A stretch of 64,000 nt of DNA from Trichobilharzia szidati (GCA_944472155.2 OX235279.1:62717564-62781563), one strand, 5' to 3'; counted from the first letter of the stretch, positions 22,170 through 34,491 are shown. Notes: generated from the letters alone by a model not told the origin. Numbers and translations: made by a program.

Positions 22170-23050
22170 TGACTCCATTATGGATAAGATTTTATTTTGA
22201 TAAATCACACAGCGCTATACAGTAATATTAATTCATGACGTTTCGAGGACAAACTATTGCTCATAATCATATCAGTTTACTAACACAACTTTTTTCTTTC
22301 ATTTTATACATTAGTGGAGTTGATTAGCTATTGGAATAAAAATCAGTATAGAATAATGTACATTCAGAATTAATATTATGAGTGTTATTGATCAATTACA
22401 ATCAGATGGGAAATAAGACGAGTGTTTTTTATAGTCATAATAAGTAACTTTTTAGAATGTTATGATGTACTTGAATTGGAATAGAATTGTAAGATTATTT
22501 ATTATCCTCCTCTGACATGACTGGTGGTAATAATATCTTCCATATCTCTGGTATTTGCATTGAGTCATTTCTGTTGCATGTGTTGGATGTAGACTGAGTG
22601 AACTAGGATTCAGTGATCAATCTCCCTCTCTCCACCAACATAGATTACTTATTAGAATTTTAACCCTCTCCCACCCTATTGTTTGATTGTGTGTTAATGC
22701 ATGCAGCGCAGTCGCTGAGCGTTTTCTAAATTACTTATCTTCTCGGGGTCAACCATTCTTACCTTAGCTAAATTCTTATGTTCCGACAATCTGACTACCC
22801 CCGATCTACTAGTTTGACCTATATAGTTGACCTCACAGTCATTGCAAGGTATTTTTATTGATTTTATTCAAATGTCTAATCAATTCCACTCATGTATCAA
22901 ATGAAGGAAAAAAGTTTTGTGAGTACCTTGATATGATTATGAGCAATAGTTTATGCTCGAAACGTCATCAGTTAATATTACTGCATAACACTATGTGATT
23001 TATCAAAATAAAACCCAATCTGTAATACAGTTATACTCTATCACAGCGCC
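22170..23050 (-). mobile_element. Penelope-like foldback A (inverted arms around a GIY-YIG remnant)
   Basis: 881 bp bounded by a perfect 13 bp duplication. The left arm (about 22175-22540) and the right arm (about 22860-23040) are inverted copies of each other. Between them, about 22640-22860 on the minus strand matches the GIY-YIG endonuclease C-terminus of foldback B (IPCNDCEV, SEHKNLAKVRMVD, EKISNLEN). The reverse transcriptase is absent. Both arms contain a GAGCA...TGCTC hairpin followed by GAAAC-GTC, a hammerhead-like motif. It is a deletion derivative that would depend on a full Penelope-like element to move. Confidence 0.85.
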
Positions 23051-23063
23051 GAAGCTAAAGGTA
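23051..23063. repeat. Target-site duplication of foldback A (right)
   Basis: An exact copy of 22157-22169. Confidence 0.88.
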
Positions 23064-23385
23064 CTTTTGAAAGAACTTTTTCCTCTGGGATCATTTTCAA
23101 CCCAATGACAAAATACAATCAAAATCTAATGAAGTCAATTAGAAAATAAGGCTTTCGGTTGGTAGTACAAGTTAAAGGTTGTGTATAGGTCACACAGTAA
23201 ACATAGCACCACAAATCCACACGAACTCCTAGGGAAAACGCATTCGCATTATTTATCTTAAAAAAGAAGTGAGGGGAATTATTTACCGCCGCAGCACACT
23301 CTCATTCTATTGGGGTCGTGAGAGGCGTACTACTAAACCAATGAGAAGTCAAACTTGTCCTATTGGGCCTGATCGTCCAGCTATG

Positions 23386-23667
23386 CTAATCTGTCATTTG
23401 TGAATCGCTTTGTTGATGTTCGTCTTTTGTATCTCGCGCTTTGTTTGCCTCTTGTCCAGTGCCCGTCACACCGAGAAAACAAAACAAGAATGTTGAGACT
23501 ATTGTCAAAAAAATGTACCAAAAATAATTTTTAAAATTGGAAAATACATGTTCCAAGCGGAAAATATGATGTCGAAAAACAACTTTTGTAGCGGGTGTTT
23601 CACGCAAAGCCACAAAAATTTGTTTTTGATGCGCTATGCAATAAAAAATAATCTATACACATGAAAA
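23386..23667 (-). pseudogene. Open frame with a membrane segment downstream of Gypsy pol
   Basis: An open frame of about 90 codons without an ATG. It contains a hydrophobic stretch YFWYIFLTIVSTFLFCFLGV followed by a Lys/Asp/Gln-rich tail ending SDSQMTD. It lies between the integrase remains and the 3' LTR-like start, where some LTR elements carry a third ORF. Nothing else identifies it as envelope-like. It may be chance. Confidence 0.25.
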
Positions 23668-23779
23668 GTGTACCACAATAGTGATACATAGATTTCTGAA
23701 ATAAAAAATGGGTGTGTCACTTTTGTTCTATTATAAAAGACAAGTATGATGGTGTTCTTGGAATCTCACAGCTCACCCA

Positions 23780-25330
23780 GAAAGCTTTGTACTTTGTGTC
23801 TCGATGGAGGGCTCGGTTGTCACTTTCCGCGCAGATTGTTTCTCCAGGGATTAACGGGTATTCAGTCATCTGCGTATAATTTGGAATGCTTGGTTAGAGG
23901 TTAGTGGGACTGCCTTCTAAGTAGTTGGGTTTCACACGATAGATACCAATGGAGTCTTCGCAGTCGGAAGGGAGTAGGTTTAACTGAACCCATTGCGTTT
24001 TTAAGTCTGCTGACCTACAAGGAGTGAGCAGATACAGGGTGGAAAACTTTCAACTGGCAGTGGTAACACTGTTGCATATAGAAGCTCAGCAGGAGTACAA
24101 CCGCCATCAGTTTTCAAGGCTTTTCGGATGCCGAGTAGGACTAACGCCAATGGTACAGCCTAATTTACAGCGTTCGCGGCTGATAACCAGGTGTTTAACT
24201 GTCGGCGTAATTGTTATACCATACTATTTGCTTAAGGGTGGTGGGCTGTTATTCTAAGACACATATACCGAGGATTTTACTCAAGGTGAAGAATAAACCG
24301 CTTTCGAACTGCCGCCCGCCATCAGCTGTTGTGGAGGATGGGCATCCAAAATTTGCGGTCCATCATTTTACAGAGACGCGTGTGACCGTTTCAGCAGATA
24401 TCTCTCCGAGGAGTAGTGCTTTAGGTTGACCGTGTGATACTGTCATTGCAGGTCAAGATATAGGTATATCAACGGGATTCTGGGAGGGGTCCAACTAGAT
24501 CTACACGAATGTGTTCGAAACGGGCGTCAGAAGTAAGAAAGGTGCCAAGGGGGCTCCTGGTGTGTTTCGATACCTTGCACTTTTGGTAAGCTCAGCACTT
24601 ATGAGCCCATTCCTTTCTTACTAACATCAGACCGATAAAACCGACTAGTAATGCGCTTGACGGTGGTTCGAATACCTGGGTGAGATAAGTCATGCAACGT
24701 ATTGAAGCCGTGACGACGATACATTTCAGGCACGATGGGGCGAGGAGTTCTCATGGAAATGTCACATAGAATAGTGTCTCTTCCTATGCCTAAGGGTTTC
24801 TCAGCTAACTTCAGAGTTGTTTTCCGCAACTCACGTTGGATCTCGGTATCTTCTTTTAGAAGACGAGCCAGTTCCACAAGGTCTATGCCATCTATTTGGA
24901 CAAGGGAACAAGTGCGCAACAAGGCATCTGCCACAGTGTTGTTCAATTCGGATACCTGGCGAATATCCTGTGTGAACTGTGAAACGCAGTCCAATTATCC
25001 TGATTCCCTTGGTGAATATTTATTTGAAGTTTACTTCAGAGAGTAACTGAGAGGTTTGTGGTTAGTGAAAATTATGGAGTCAGGGCCTTCCGTTGAGTGT
25101 TGGAAATGGTGTATAGCGCTGTACATATTTCGAAGCTCCCTGTCTGATGTGCAGTACTTTACCTCTGCTAACTAAAGGCGTCTCGAGAAAAGGGAGAGAT
25201 ATTGCCAGTTGTCAATGACGAACTATTGCATAACTGCGCCGATCGCAGTGTCGGATGCATCAAGCGATACTTGACGGTGCCGTTGGATATTGATAAATAG
25301 GTAGGGCGGCATCCTCAATGGCTTTTTTGA
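23780..25330 (-). pseudogene. Gypsy RNase H and integrase, decayed
   Basis: Minus-strand blocks in order are: 'SDASDTAIGAVMQ' (RNase H, near 25240); 'HTGYSPG' and NNTVADALLRT at the end of RNase H; then an integrase zinc finger HGFNTLHDLSHPGIR ... SRFYRSD within 24599-24994; then 'FEHIRVDLVGPLPES' (integrase core, near 24500), 'TADGGRQFESG' (near 24330) and scattered C-terminal pieces. The core is full of stops. Confidence 0.8.
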
Positions 25331-25384
25331 ACTGAACGATAGCATTTTAGGGGACGCGTTGAAGTGAAAGGAATTGTTATGCCA

Positions 25385-26296
25385 TCAAAGAAGGTCCACC
25401 AGCTGTAGAATCGAGGAGACACAGTTAAGAACAAACCGTTGGTAATAGCCTACCAAGCTACTAAATGCTGAAAGATTTTTCATCGTATTCGCCTCCGGAA
25501 AGTTTGGAGTGTCCTCAACTTTACCAGCCAGCGGGCGGATACCGTTACAGTCACTGATGTAGGCCAGAAAGTCGAGTGAATTAACGCCTATCTGACACTT
25601 TTGGTTACACCATGTAGGTAGGCGTAACCGTTCTAATGCCAAGTCCAAGTGTCTAAGATAAGTTTCCTTGTCTTGACTAGCAATGAGGTAGTCGTCTAAG
25701 CATGCGTATACAAAGCCGAGACCGCGGAATACTCCGTCAGTGAAACGTTGTGATGATTGTGCTGCATTTTGGAGACCGAATAGCATACGTACAAATTCAA
25801 AAAGTCCGAATGGCGTAATGATAGCCGTTTTCGGAATATCTTCCGTTGCCATCGGGATTTGGTTATACGCTTTAACCAAGTCGAATTTAGACAACATGGT
25901 CGCGCCAGATAATGTTGCCGTCAAGTTGTGTATGTGAGGCAAAGGGTAGCAATCAGGGGTCGTTTCGGTGTTCACTCGCCGGTAATCACCAGTGGGTCGC
26001 CAATCGTTGCTATCCTTTTTCGGTACCATATGTAGTGGGGATGCCCACGGGCTATTAAATGGTTGAATGACGCCAAGGGTTAGCATATGATCGAACTCAC
26101 TTCTAACGATTCTCAATCTGTCAGGAGCAAGTCGTCGTGCTTTAGATGTCACGGGCTGTTCTGAGGTTATGATGTGGTGCATAAAATTGCTGGTTATGCA
26201 CGGTAGATCGTTAGATAGGCAATTAAGTTCTGGATATTTGTAAACAATCTGTTGGAAAGTTGGATCAAGGATTGCTTTCATATCAACGAGTGACAA
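25385..26296 (-). pseudogene. Gypsy reverse transcriptase
   Basis: A 303-codon open frame covering nearly the whole [67 protein letters not shown] (first catalytic Asp) and [11 protein letters not shown]. The usual aromatic residue before LDD (YLDD in most Gypsy elements) is cysteine here, a change that would be expected to weaken the enzyme. The frame ends just after QRFVLNC of the connection region. It was translated originally as part of gag-pol. Confidence 0.88.
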
Positions 26297-26361
26297 GTTG
26301 GGGTATACGTAGATGATGTCTTGATAGACGGCCTAGTAGTACTGTCTATCAGTCGTTTTCG

Positions 26362-26598
26362 TCAGACGTCTACGAGTAAATCATGATGACTGAGTAGGTC
26401 CGTGCCAATGATGGGCACTGTGACGTCAGTGAGAAGGAAAATCCACTGAATAGGTTTGCGTAAAACTGCGTTCAGATAGACGTATTTCCTACTAAGGGTT
26501 GCAATAGGTTTTCCATTAGCAGACTGTAAATGGAAGGTAGATTCCTTCCGTTGACATGCCCTTTTCGCCGGAAGGACGCTGACTTCGACACGTCTCAA
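26362..26598 (-). pseudogene. Gypsy aspartic protease, C-terminal part
   Basis: Minus-strand frame with SVLPAKRACQ near the start, FHLQSANGKPIATLSRKYV in the middle and DVTVPIIGTDLLSHHDLLVD near the end; IIGTDLL is the conserved hydrophobic-G-D/A block of retrotransposon proteases. The catalytic DSG lies upstream in a broken frame. It is separated from the RT frame by stops around 26300-26360. Confidence 0.8.
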
Positions 26599-27129
26599 CC
26601 AAGTATTGGGTGTGGTTGACTACACCTCGGGTGAAAACCAGGCAGATACTGTCCCCGGAGACGGTTGCCGCTTACGCGTGCCGGTGTGATATTTTCCCTC
26701 AGTTTTGAATCTTTGCCAAATTTAAAGGGTTTCAGCAAATATTTCGCTTACTGGCCATAGGTATTATGGTACCGAAACCAGTCAGGGTTTTCAGGTGAAC
26801 ATGGTTTGGATTTTGATCGACCACGTAGGCTTCACTGTTGAGAAGAATTCTGTCGGGGTTAGGGGGAAATACGGGGGCTGTCCGACCTAAGTAGTCCCCT
26901 AGGAGAGTTGCATAGCTTTGTCATTTCAGTGTCACTAATCGAAGACTTCTAGTGATCCAGAATATTTCAGTCACTGGCTGCCGCGATATTTCTAGAATTC
27001 CATCAGTTGAAGTTGTTTAATCGTTGATGACGATACCTTAGAGTGACATGAGCGTAGTGTGTACTAGCTGTGGCAATTTAGACAGAAGCAACGGTCTAAA
27101 GAGTGCCTCATCAAATTGACGTTAGCCGA

Positions 27130-27495
27130 TAACTTCTCACATTCGTGCCATCATATGTGCCGCCGAGTGATTACTCAGTCTGACATTGCGGAACAGTTCA
27201 TCAAGGCTCTGTCGATCCGTGAGATCGTTACACTTAAGGAGGCGTGCTTTAAGCATCTCGAGGGGTCGGCTTAACTTTGGGTTGAACACTTGCCAAGTAA
27301 CGCATCTACTTAACCTCCCCGACGAAGCGCAGAGAGCAGTAAGGGACTTTGAACGTCGGTCAGTGATTCCAAGTTCACTGAAATCAGATTCAACTATAAC
27401 CATGCTTCTACACTCTCTGGTCAAAATGGCATGAGTTGAAAGGTGGTGCTAGTTGGCTGGATAGGGATGAGTTCAGGCGTATGATCACTCACTGT
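27130..27495 (-). pseudogene. Gypsy gag fragment
   Basis: Frames on the minus strand read SVEAW near 27425, then LGITDRRSKSLTALCASSG, CVTWQVFNPKLSRPLEMLKA and DRQSLDELFRNVRLSNHSAA, the capsid-type order of schistosome Gypsy gag. The likely original start near 27495 is GTG rather than ATG (VSDHTPELIPIQPTSTTFQL), and a TGA interrupts the N-terminal part. Confidence 0.75.
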
Positions 27496-27604
27496 TAAAT
27501 AGATATTTAGAATATAGTAAATATAGCTCAAGAGAAAATACAAAATGGAACGAACTCACCAGATTTGTTTAACAAACTTGAATTTCGTGGTAGGGCTCAC
27601 CGGT

Positions 27605-27956
27605 TTCGAGGGTGATTGTGTTGACGTTCATCGATAGTACGGCGTATACCGATGCAAGATTGTATACCCACAGCTCCTGTAGTATTAGTCCCGTATATAC
27701 CAAGGACAAATGAAAACACCAGATTGATCGTCCAAAATACGAAATGTATTCCGGGACCAAAATCGTAATGCGAGGATGATTGCTTAATTATCTACAGATC
27801 GTGCACGAACAACCGAACGTAACATGAAAGTGTCAAGTGGCGTGGATACTTGACCGAGAGTCTTCAACTAAACAATGCGACTTAAACAGTGAGCGTCAGC
27901 ATCCAGTGTTGAGTGATGCATGTTGTAGGCTAATAATTTTGGGGGATTATCAAACA
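27605..27956 (-). repeat. 5' LTR of the Gypsy element
   Basis: It aligns along its length with the solo LTR at 28576-28912. Shared blocks are the start (TGTTTGATAATCCC here), CACTCAACA..GGATGCTGAC, CTCACTGTTTAAGTCG, TTGGTCCCG-AATA and CGTACT-TC-GCGAACGTC near the end. Gag begins about 110 bp downstream. Confidence 0.75.
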
Positions 27957-28575
27957 CTATAACAGTCTCACTGCATAATTAATAGGTTTTTCACCTCAAG
28001 GAAAACAAATGTTTCTGAAACCATGAGAAACAGTATAAAGTTGAGATTCCGAAATACCTCAAATCTGAAAGAATAATGGCTCAAACTTCGGAATAATTTT
28101 AAAGGATAGCTGGTATTTTTGTTCTGGTATTCTTCGTGTCCACCTCTAAACTGTCAAAAATGAGTTTACATACATTTCGCAGTAGTTGGTTAGATTCTTT
28201 ATTTCTGAAAGACTCCCTCCGCTTGTTACAGAACTGAAACTGAGAGAGAAAGCAATTTCGATGGCAGAGTATCTTATTTGGGACTGTTTTTGTCATATGA
28301 CTGCTATTACTTTATCCTAATTTCTTGTAAGCATCTGACAAAATAAATCACAACAAGTGAAATTAAATTTCTTTTAAACTGACAACTTAATCACCCATTT
28401 CGGTAGACAGGTGAAGCAATTCTCTACACCGTTATCATTCAGGCTATTATTGTTTCTTCTTTGAATTCCTAGTGAAAGATGGGGCTTTAGCAACAGTTGA
28501 CAGGGTTCTATGTCATTACTTTTAGTTAAAATGAAGACTGTTCATAAGCTTTTGTTTTCTTAGTGTTTCACTACT
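27957..28575. other. Spacer between Gypsy LTR and solo LTR
   Basis: AT-rich, no gene recognised. Confidence 0.4.
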
Positions 28576-28912
28576 TTAGAGGCTGATGGTATCGACGTTC
28601 GCGGACTGTACGGAGTATACTAACGCAAGATCTAATACCAAAAACTTCTGAGGTATTCGTTCCGCGTAGACCAAAGGCAAAGCAAAACAACAAATTTACG
28701 AGATATATTTCGGGACCAAAAAGTATTGCGAGATGATTGCTTAACTGGCTGGTGATCGTGCATGAACGTGACACGACTGAGTACCGAATGGCATGGATGC
28801 TTGACCGGAAGCCTTCAGCTAAACAAGTCGACTTAAACAGTGAGGGTCAGCATCCAATGTTGAGTGATGATTGCTGTGGTCAATAATTTTAGGGAATTAT
28901 TTACCGCTACAC
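28576..28912 (-). mobile_element. Solo LTR of the same Gypsy family
   Basis: 337 bp beginning TGTAGCGGTAAATAATTCCC on the minus strand, flanked on both sides by CTACT (28571-28575 and 28913-28917), a likely 5 bp target duplication. No gag or pol adjoins it. Confidence 0.75.
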
Positions 28913-29754
28913 TACTATTACATTCCTTTAGGATTACAAAAAGTGAAAACTGTATGAAAGTACTTATAAATCACGATAAATGCTATCTGTTAAACTATAA
29001 CTCAAATGACACTTTTCTTGTATTTTTCGTGTAGATTTGGGTTGCACATTTTCCCTTATACTGCACCAGTAAGACGCAGAAAGTTGTGAAAAGTTTATTA
29101 TGAGAGAGTTAAAATGAATTTTTCAGCCAGTTAATTATATTTCGACTGCTTATACACAAAATCCACTTTCTGAACTAAACGTTTCAGTCAGTCCGAAATG
29201 CCCCAAAATAACAATTCAATAATTTTCATTACACAATGTATTATTCATAGATAAAAGTGGTAAGATATTAAGGAAAACAAATAAGGTCATGAGGAAATGG
29301 CTGAATGCACGTAGAATGTTTATCGCATTAACTTTCACATACAACACAAGAGTGAAGTGTTATGATACTCTACTTTGAAAATAATATATTTTCCGAAAGA
29401 TAATTATGAGGTAAGTATGAAAACTTCTTGATAAACAAGCTTCTAATCTGAAATGCCTTTTTTTTGATAATACTCGAAAATATGTCCGTAAAAATCGATT
29501 TCATTTCAAGTTAACTAACAGCAGCTAAAGTGGGTGCATGAATAATATGTAGGAATGTCTACTAAGAGTTCAGTGGGGATTTAAATTTACTACAAAGAAA
29601 ACGAAAATTAAAAAGTAATGCATTGAGAATCGTTAATGAAAACTTCTTATAGGACAGTATTCAGCTTTATTAAAAAAAATAAAGATATTTGCTGTGTCGG
29701 TCAGTTAATTAAATCCATGCGCTCATGTTCAACATATGTATGATTTACTTAGCG
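28913..29754. other. Unannotated intergenic sequence
   Basis: Very AT-rich; no gene, repeat or element recognised. Confidence 0.45.
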
Positions 29755-29962
29755 AAAACAGTATTTATTTATTTTTTTAAATTTTGATTACAGCTTGATG
29801 CCACACCGTATATTCAGTTCAAGTATGGAATTTTCAGCATGGATATCGGTAGCCCAAATTTGCAGGCCGACCATAGGTATCGGGTGTGCGTCGGCAGGGA
29901 ATCGAACCCCGGACCATGTGCACGGTTGGCGACAGTCCTAACCACTGTGTCACCGACGCACC
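29755..29962 (-). mobile_element. tRNA-derived SINE, type 2 body
   Basis: The minus-strand head GTGCGTCGGTGACACAGTGG is followed by a B box (GGTTCGATTCCC) and CCGACGCAC, a tRNA-like unit able to act as an internal RNA polymerase III promoter. The body (GCAAATTTGGGCTACCGATA and so on) differs from the RTE-related body of the other SINE copies, and the tail is AAATAAATAAATA. It shares only the head with the copies at 34409, 44352 and 54657. Confidence 0.7.
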
Positions 29963-32754
29963 ACAACTATCACAAACGTTTTTGAGTTCCTCCAGCTTAC
30001 AGTACAGAAGGAATGAAGAAAATCAGTAGAAATAAGGGAACAGAAATGGTTTTAAATTTTTCAGGGAGAGTTTTGAAAGTGCTAACATTAGAACTATAGC
30101 ATAAGTGTAACTAAAAAAATAAAAACCAGATACCAGATAATGTCCCCAAATTATGTGTGGTTGTGTCAGAAATACATCTTACGCCTAACATCAACTTATG
30201 TTCCTCCTAAATATAGTTCGTATTTTTGTAATAATTGTATGTGCCAGTTGTCTTCGGTAGTGTTACTTAAAATGCCGTTTCAAGTGTTAGATCTGATTAA
30301 TGGCGAATTTTAACAATAGCTAGTTAGTCTCAGTTAAGTACCTACCATCTCATATTCACGACGTGGATTTTCATTACTTTCTTAAGATGTTTTTATGATG
30401 GCCGTATTATTTCTACCTATAGCTTTAAAATAACCTTAATCGTGATTTTACTGCAATTTAGAAAAAAATATTCCATTACTTAACAAAAAATTTAGTGTAA
30501 TCTGTGTCCTATTAATTCATTTGACACAGTTTGTAGACTTCTTAAGCATAATTTCGATTGCTGCGGTTAATCTGACAAGTCGCAGGGACTATTCTTTCGA
30601 AATTGTGTCCATAAAATAACCCACCACCAACCAACTCCCAAATTTGGTGATTTCAGGTGTAATCAGAGATGATCTGTGAAGATGCAGGAGATACGAAATG
30701 CATATTGCATGAGAATAAAGACGCACTATATGAAGCAATATACTTTCACGTTATTTCTTTTTTCACACTGTAAATCTGTCTTTAACTACCATGGAATCTT
30801 CAGATTTTCCCTTGACCATATGTATTGCTAACCGGTCAACCAAAGGGTTGAAAAAGTTCTGATATAAACAGTTAAGTGAGACACAGTCTTCCAATGAATC
30901 GAATCTATATTACAAGTACATTTATCAACTGAAACAATTCTAGTGATTTATGGCATATTTTCGTTGTTTTCAAGTTTTTTTCTAACTCTCTTTCTGTTAC
31001 ATCTATTCTCTCAGTTTCAGTTAAACAGACATTTTTTAAGGAAATCATTTCTAGAATGGACTATGCATTCTTCACAGAATGCCATGTTTTATCCATATAA
31101 TGAGCCTTGAAGATAAACTCCGAAACAACCATAAGTAAAACAGTATTTTTCTCGCCTGTAGCATAATGCTGTACACAACACCTTCTGCAACCATCACTGC
31201 TGACAGTTATACTATGTTATTGTGATGAACATTTAACGTTTTCAGGTGAGAAAGCACCCCACATACTTAGGTTTTATTTGAAAGTATCTTATCCAGTATT
31301 CTAGCTAATAAAAGTAGATGAGTGACACTATGAACAATAAGGTCAGTAAACCAATAAATCATATGATTACAGTGTTCAGAGATTATGAATTTAGAAGGAA
31401 CTTGAAATCCTGAAAAGATATTTAAACTTTTACTTATTTAGTAAATGTATTCTGACTAGAGAAATCTCTGAAAATCCTTTATTTTTATCAGTGAATTCAA
31501 AAATAATTGTGCATATTTATCACTCTACAAGTACAGCATAGCTTCATATTACTTGGCATCTTCTTCGGAGGAGAATCTTTGGTGTTCTGATACAAAGTTT
31601 ATAAGTTCACTGAATTTCTTTTCTGCCAGCTACACTCAATTTTGATTTAATGGAGATTAACCATCTGGTGGTGGATATATTTTTAACTTAGAATAAACCG
31701 ATTAAACAACCAGGAACACAACGTGATCCTCTGCCGTGACTGGCTAGCTTTCTACCACTGAACCACTGAAAATTCATTGTTAACAACGAAATCACTATTA
31801 CAACCTAAAGGTTTTACTTTTATCTAGTTGCAAAGTATGATATTATTACCAATAAATGAGACACACACACACAAATACAAGCTACTGAATACTCAAAAAG
31901 AAATACTATGTCATAATTCATTTCCAAAATGAGACTTATATTCCCATATGTTTTGAACCAGGACCTGTTTACACTTTATAACTTCAGTGTTACAGTTAAC
32001 ATCTAAGAGACATTGAGATGAACTGGACCTTTATTAGTTAGACATCACACCACAGTGAAAAGGAAAGGAAACAGATCCTAACTAGCGTCCCAGGTAAACA
32101 GTTAAGTAAGGCTGGTGGTAATAACAAACAACAAAACAAAAGTACCAGAAAGTGTAAAATGTCTCATTTGCCATAACTGCTTACAACAATAGAGACACAG
32201 ATACTATAAAACTAGGAATTGACGAATAAACACTCTAATACTATCTGAAGATTATGAGTAGAGAAACACTTAAAAGATATCTCGCTATTCGTGGATATCA
32301 TTGTTTCGAAGAGATCTTAGATACATACTCCTCTTTTTCTGTATTAGTATAATCAGACTCTGAAATTGTAAATACAATGAGCACCCAATTTATGAGTATT
32401 AAATCAGGAGATGAGTTGTAAGGAAATACTCAGATAGAAAAGGATAAAACTTATCGAAACCTGAAGGGAGTAATTATTTCTTACATAGCATAAATAACAA
32501 ACCAGATCCACACTAAATACTCGATTGTAATGTAGACAATCGGTTCACTCCGTTTCACAAAAATATTTGTTATACTTTACAAAGCATACATTTATCATTA
32601 CTCGGAGTTTTTGACTTCTTCAAGCTCCAAAAGCAGTGAATTGATTAGAACTCATTAATTCTTATGCGAAGCACTAACCAGAGAGGAAATCACTTGAAGT
32701 CCCTACTTATATTTTAAGTTTTAGGACGTGTATCCGTCTTTCAGGTGTAGTTGT
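29963..32754. other. Unannotated intergenic sequence
   Basis: AT-rich with no recognised gene or element. Confidence 0.45.
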
Positions 32755-32941
32755 GTTCTCTGACCTGGATGATTTACCGGCGAAGTTTTCATGGCCTTAC
32801 TAGGAAACGTCCTCAGCGCATACTTCAATTTGAAGGGAAGTGGAGAAATTAAAAAGCTCATTTCAAACTGAAGTATACACTGAAGATGTTGCCTAGTAAG
32901 GTGATAAAAGCTGTGCCAGTAAGCCATCCAGGTCAGAGAAC
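32755..32941. repeat. Imperfect palindrome, 80 bp arms
   Basis: 32755-32834 and the reverse complement of 32862-32941 are about 80% identical, separated by 27 bp. Both arms begin GTTCTCTGACCTGGATG. The transcript would fold into a long hairpin. Origin unknown; it may be two inverted copies of a dispersed repeat. Confidence 0.7.
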
Positions 32942-34408
32942 ATAGCGACACCGAAATCATTTATTGACTACAGATCTTCTCTATTATATTTATCAGTCTT
33001 CTTTCCACAAAAGTGACATTTTAAGAATTACTTTAGTAATTTGGAAATTTCACTTTACATAGATAGAAAAAGCAACCAATTAGGCGAAGAAATACGTTCT
33101 TTTTCAGTTAGTCTTTCAACACTGATATATAGTTTTATATCAAAATTATACCAATCACGTGACTATTTTGGACCAAAGTATGGGGGTGTGGTGAAAATGA
33201 GAGATTAGAAATCATCAAAACAATTAACTAGTAGATGTTAGCAAAAAGATATCTAAGTTTTGAGAGAGGGGTGAAAGTAATTATGGAGTGCAAGATCAAT
33301 TAATTCGCAGGGGTTGGCAAAAAGCTCTGATACAGTTAATGATTTGTAAAATAATTATTACTAAAATGAATAGATGAATGGGTTACTTAATAATGCCAAG
33401 ATACAAATAAGTCGATTAAATTGTCTGGAACAGTAATCATAATAAAACAATGCCAGATGATAGTTAACAGGATAGGGGAAAATCATTTGTAACAAAACTC
33501 CATACATGTTGCTTGGATGGTCACGGCAAAGAAAGCGGCTTTACAAATTTCTTTTGAACACAGGTCTAACTTGCTTGAGTGAATTCCGATTGCCTCTGCT
33601 GTATTTAAAAGTTGTAGTTATACAGCATAAGAAAAGTTATGTGAAATACAGTAAAAAAATTTAAAAGTCTTGTCAGTGTCGACTTGACATTCTGCATCGA
33701 CAAGATGAGGTAGTATTTAGCTGTGTATCGCTTCCTTCGGTCCTCTGCCTTACCAAAATAGACGGTGTTCAGCAATTCAGACGCCCAATTTAATCACTTT
33801 AAACATAATAAATGATACTGGACTACTGGTTTACTTCTTGATAGCTTCATGTCTCCTATGAACTATAAATATTTGGTACATTTTGAAGTCAATCGATTTG
33901 TTTGCAGAAAATTAAAAAAAAACAAACAAGTAACAGGCATTAATACAGTAGGATTCAGTGAATTCATCATATTTCGGTAGAACTCCTCAGCTAAACACTC
34001 TGTACACGGTCTTATATGTGCTACGAGACATACATAGGTTAATATATGAATAATAAATAAACTGCAGTGAATTAGCCATGCAAAACGAAAGATGACAATT
34101 TTTTACAGATAAAATTCAGATAGATAGAGAGAGAGGGTGGAATGAGTGTGGAAGAAAATTAAGATTATCACGGATTACGGTTTAGTTACTTCTTCATAAT
34201 AAACAATAGTTTGTCGGTGAAAGGACTTGAAAATGTTAGAAATTGCTAGATGGTTAGTAATAATGAACATAAAACGATTTAATATAATGTTGTTGACAAA
34301 AGATATTTTCAGATGAGATAGTAATAATAATAATAATAATAAGAGATGGAATGGGAAAAAAGTAATAATGACTGTTGGGCAGTAAAAGACATCACTATGG
34401 TACATTCC
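32942..34408. other. Unannotated intergenic sequence
   Basis: No gene recognised; a short GATA/GAGA-rich stretch occurs at 34120-34135. Confidence 0.4.
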
Positions 34409-34491
34409 GTGCGTCGATGGTTCAGCAGTAGAATGCTCGCCAACTACACACGTGGTCCAAGGTTCAATCCTCGGCCGACACACTTCTAAAC

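Larger units (their letters stand above)
22025..23149 (+). pseudogene. Small ORF interrupted by a Penelope-type insertion
   Basis: 22025-22168 is an open frame (MPLRANVPKSNLSVMDYD at the start) ending EAKG at the insertion. 23051-23149 resumes EAKGTFERTFSSGIIF in the same frame and runs to a TAA. Removing 22170-23050 and one 13 bp repeat would leave a continuous frame of about 76 codons. I do not recognise the product and no splice sites prove that it is a host exon. It may belong to another repeat. Confidence 0.35.
23277..27956 (-). mobile_element. Broken Ty3/Gypsy LTR retrotransposon
   Basis: Minus-strand order is 5' LTR (27605-27956), gag (about 27130-27495), protease (26362-26598), RT (25385-26296), RNase H and integrase (about 23780-25330). 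Just after a purine-rich AGAATGAGAG, near 23299, comes the beginning of an LTR-like sequence (GCGGTAAATAATTCCC, identical to the start of the solo LTR at 28576-28912), which then stops matching. Stops and frameshifts are present in every domain. The layout and an LTR length near 340 bp fit Boudicca-like schistosome elements; that name is an inference. Confidence 0.85.

Noticed and set aside
34409..34482. A possible functional tRNA-Gly gene
   Set aside because: The D-arm and B box fit tRNA-Gly, but the anticodon arm does not pair, several stem pairs are lost, and the sequence continues into a SINE body with an A/T tail.
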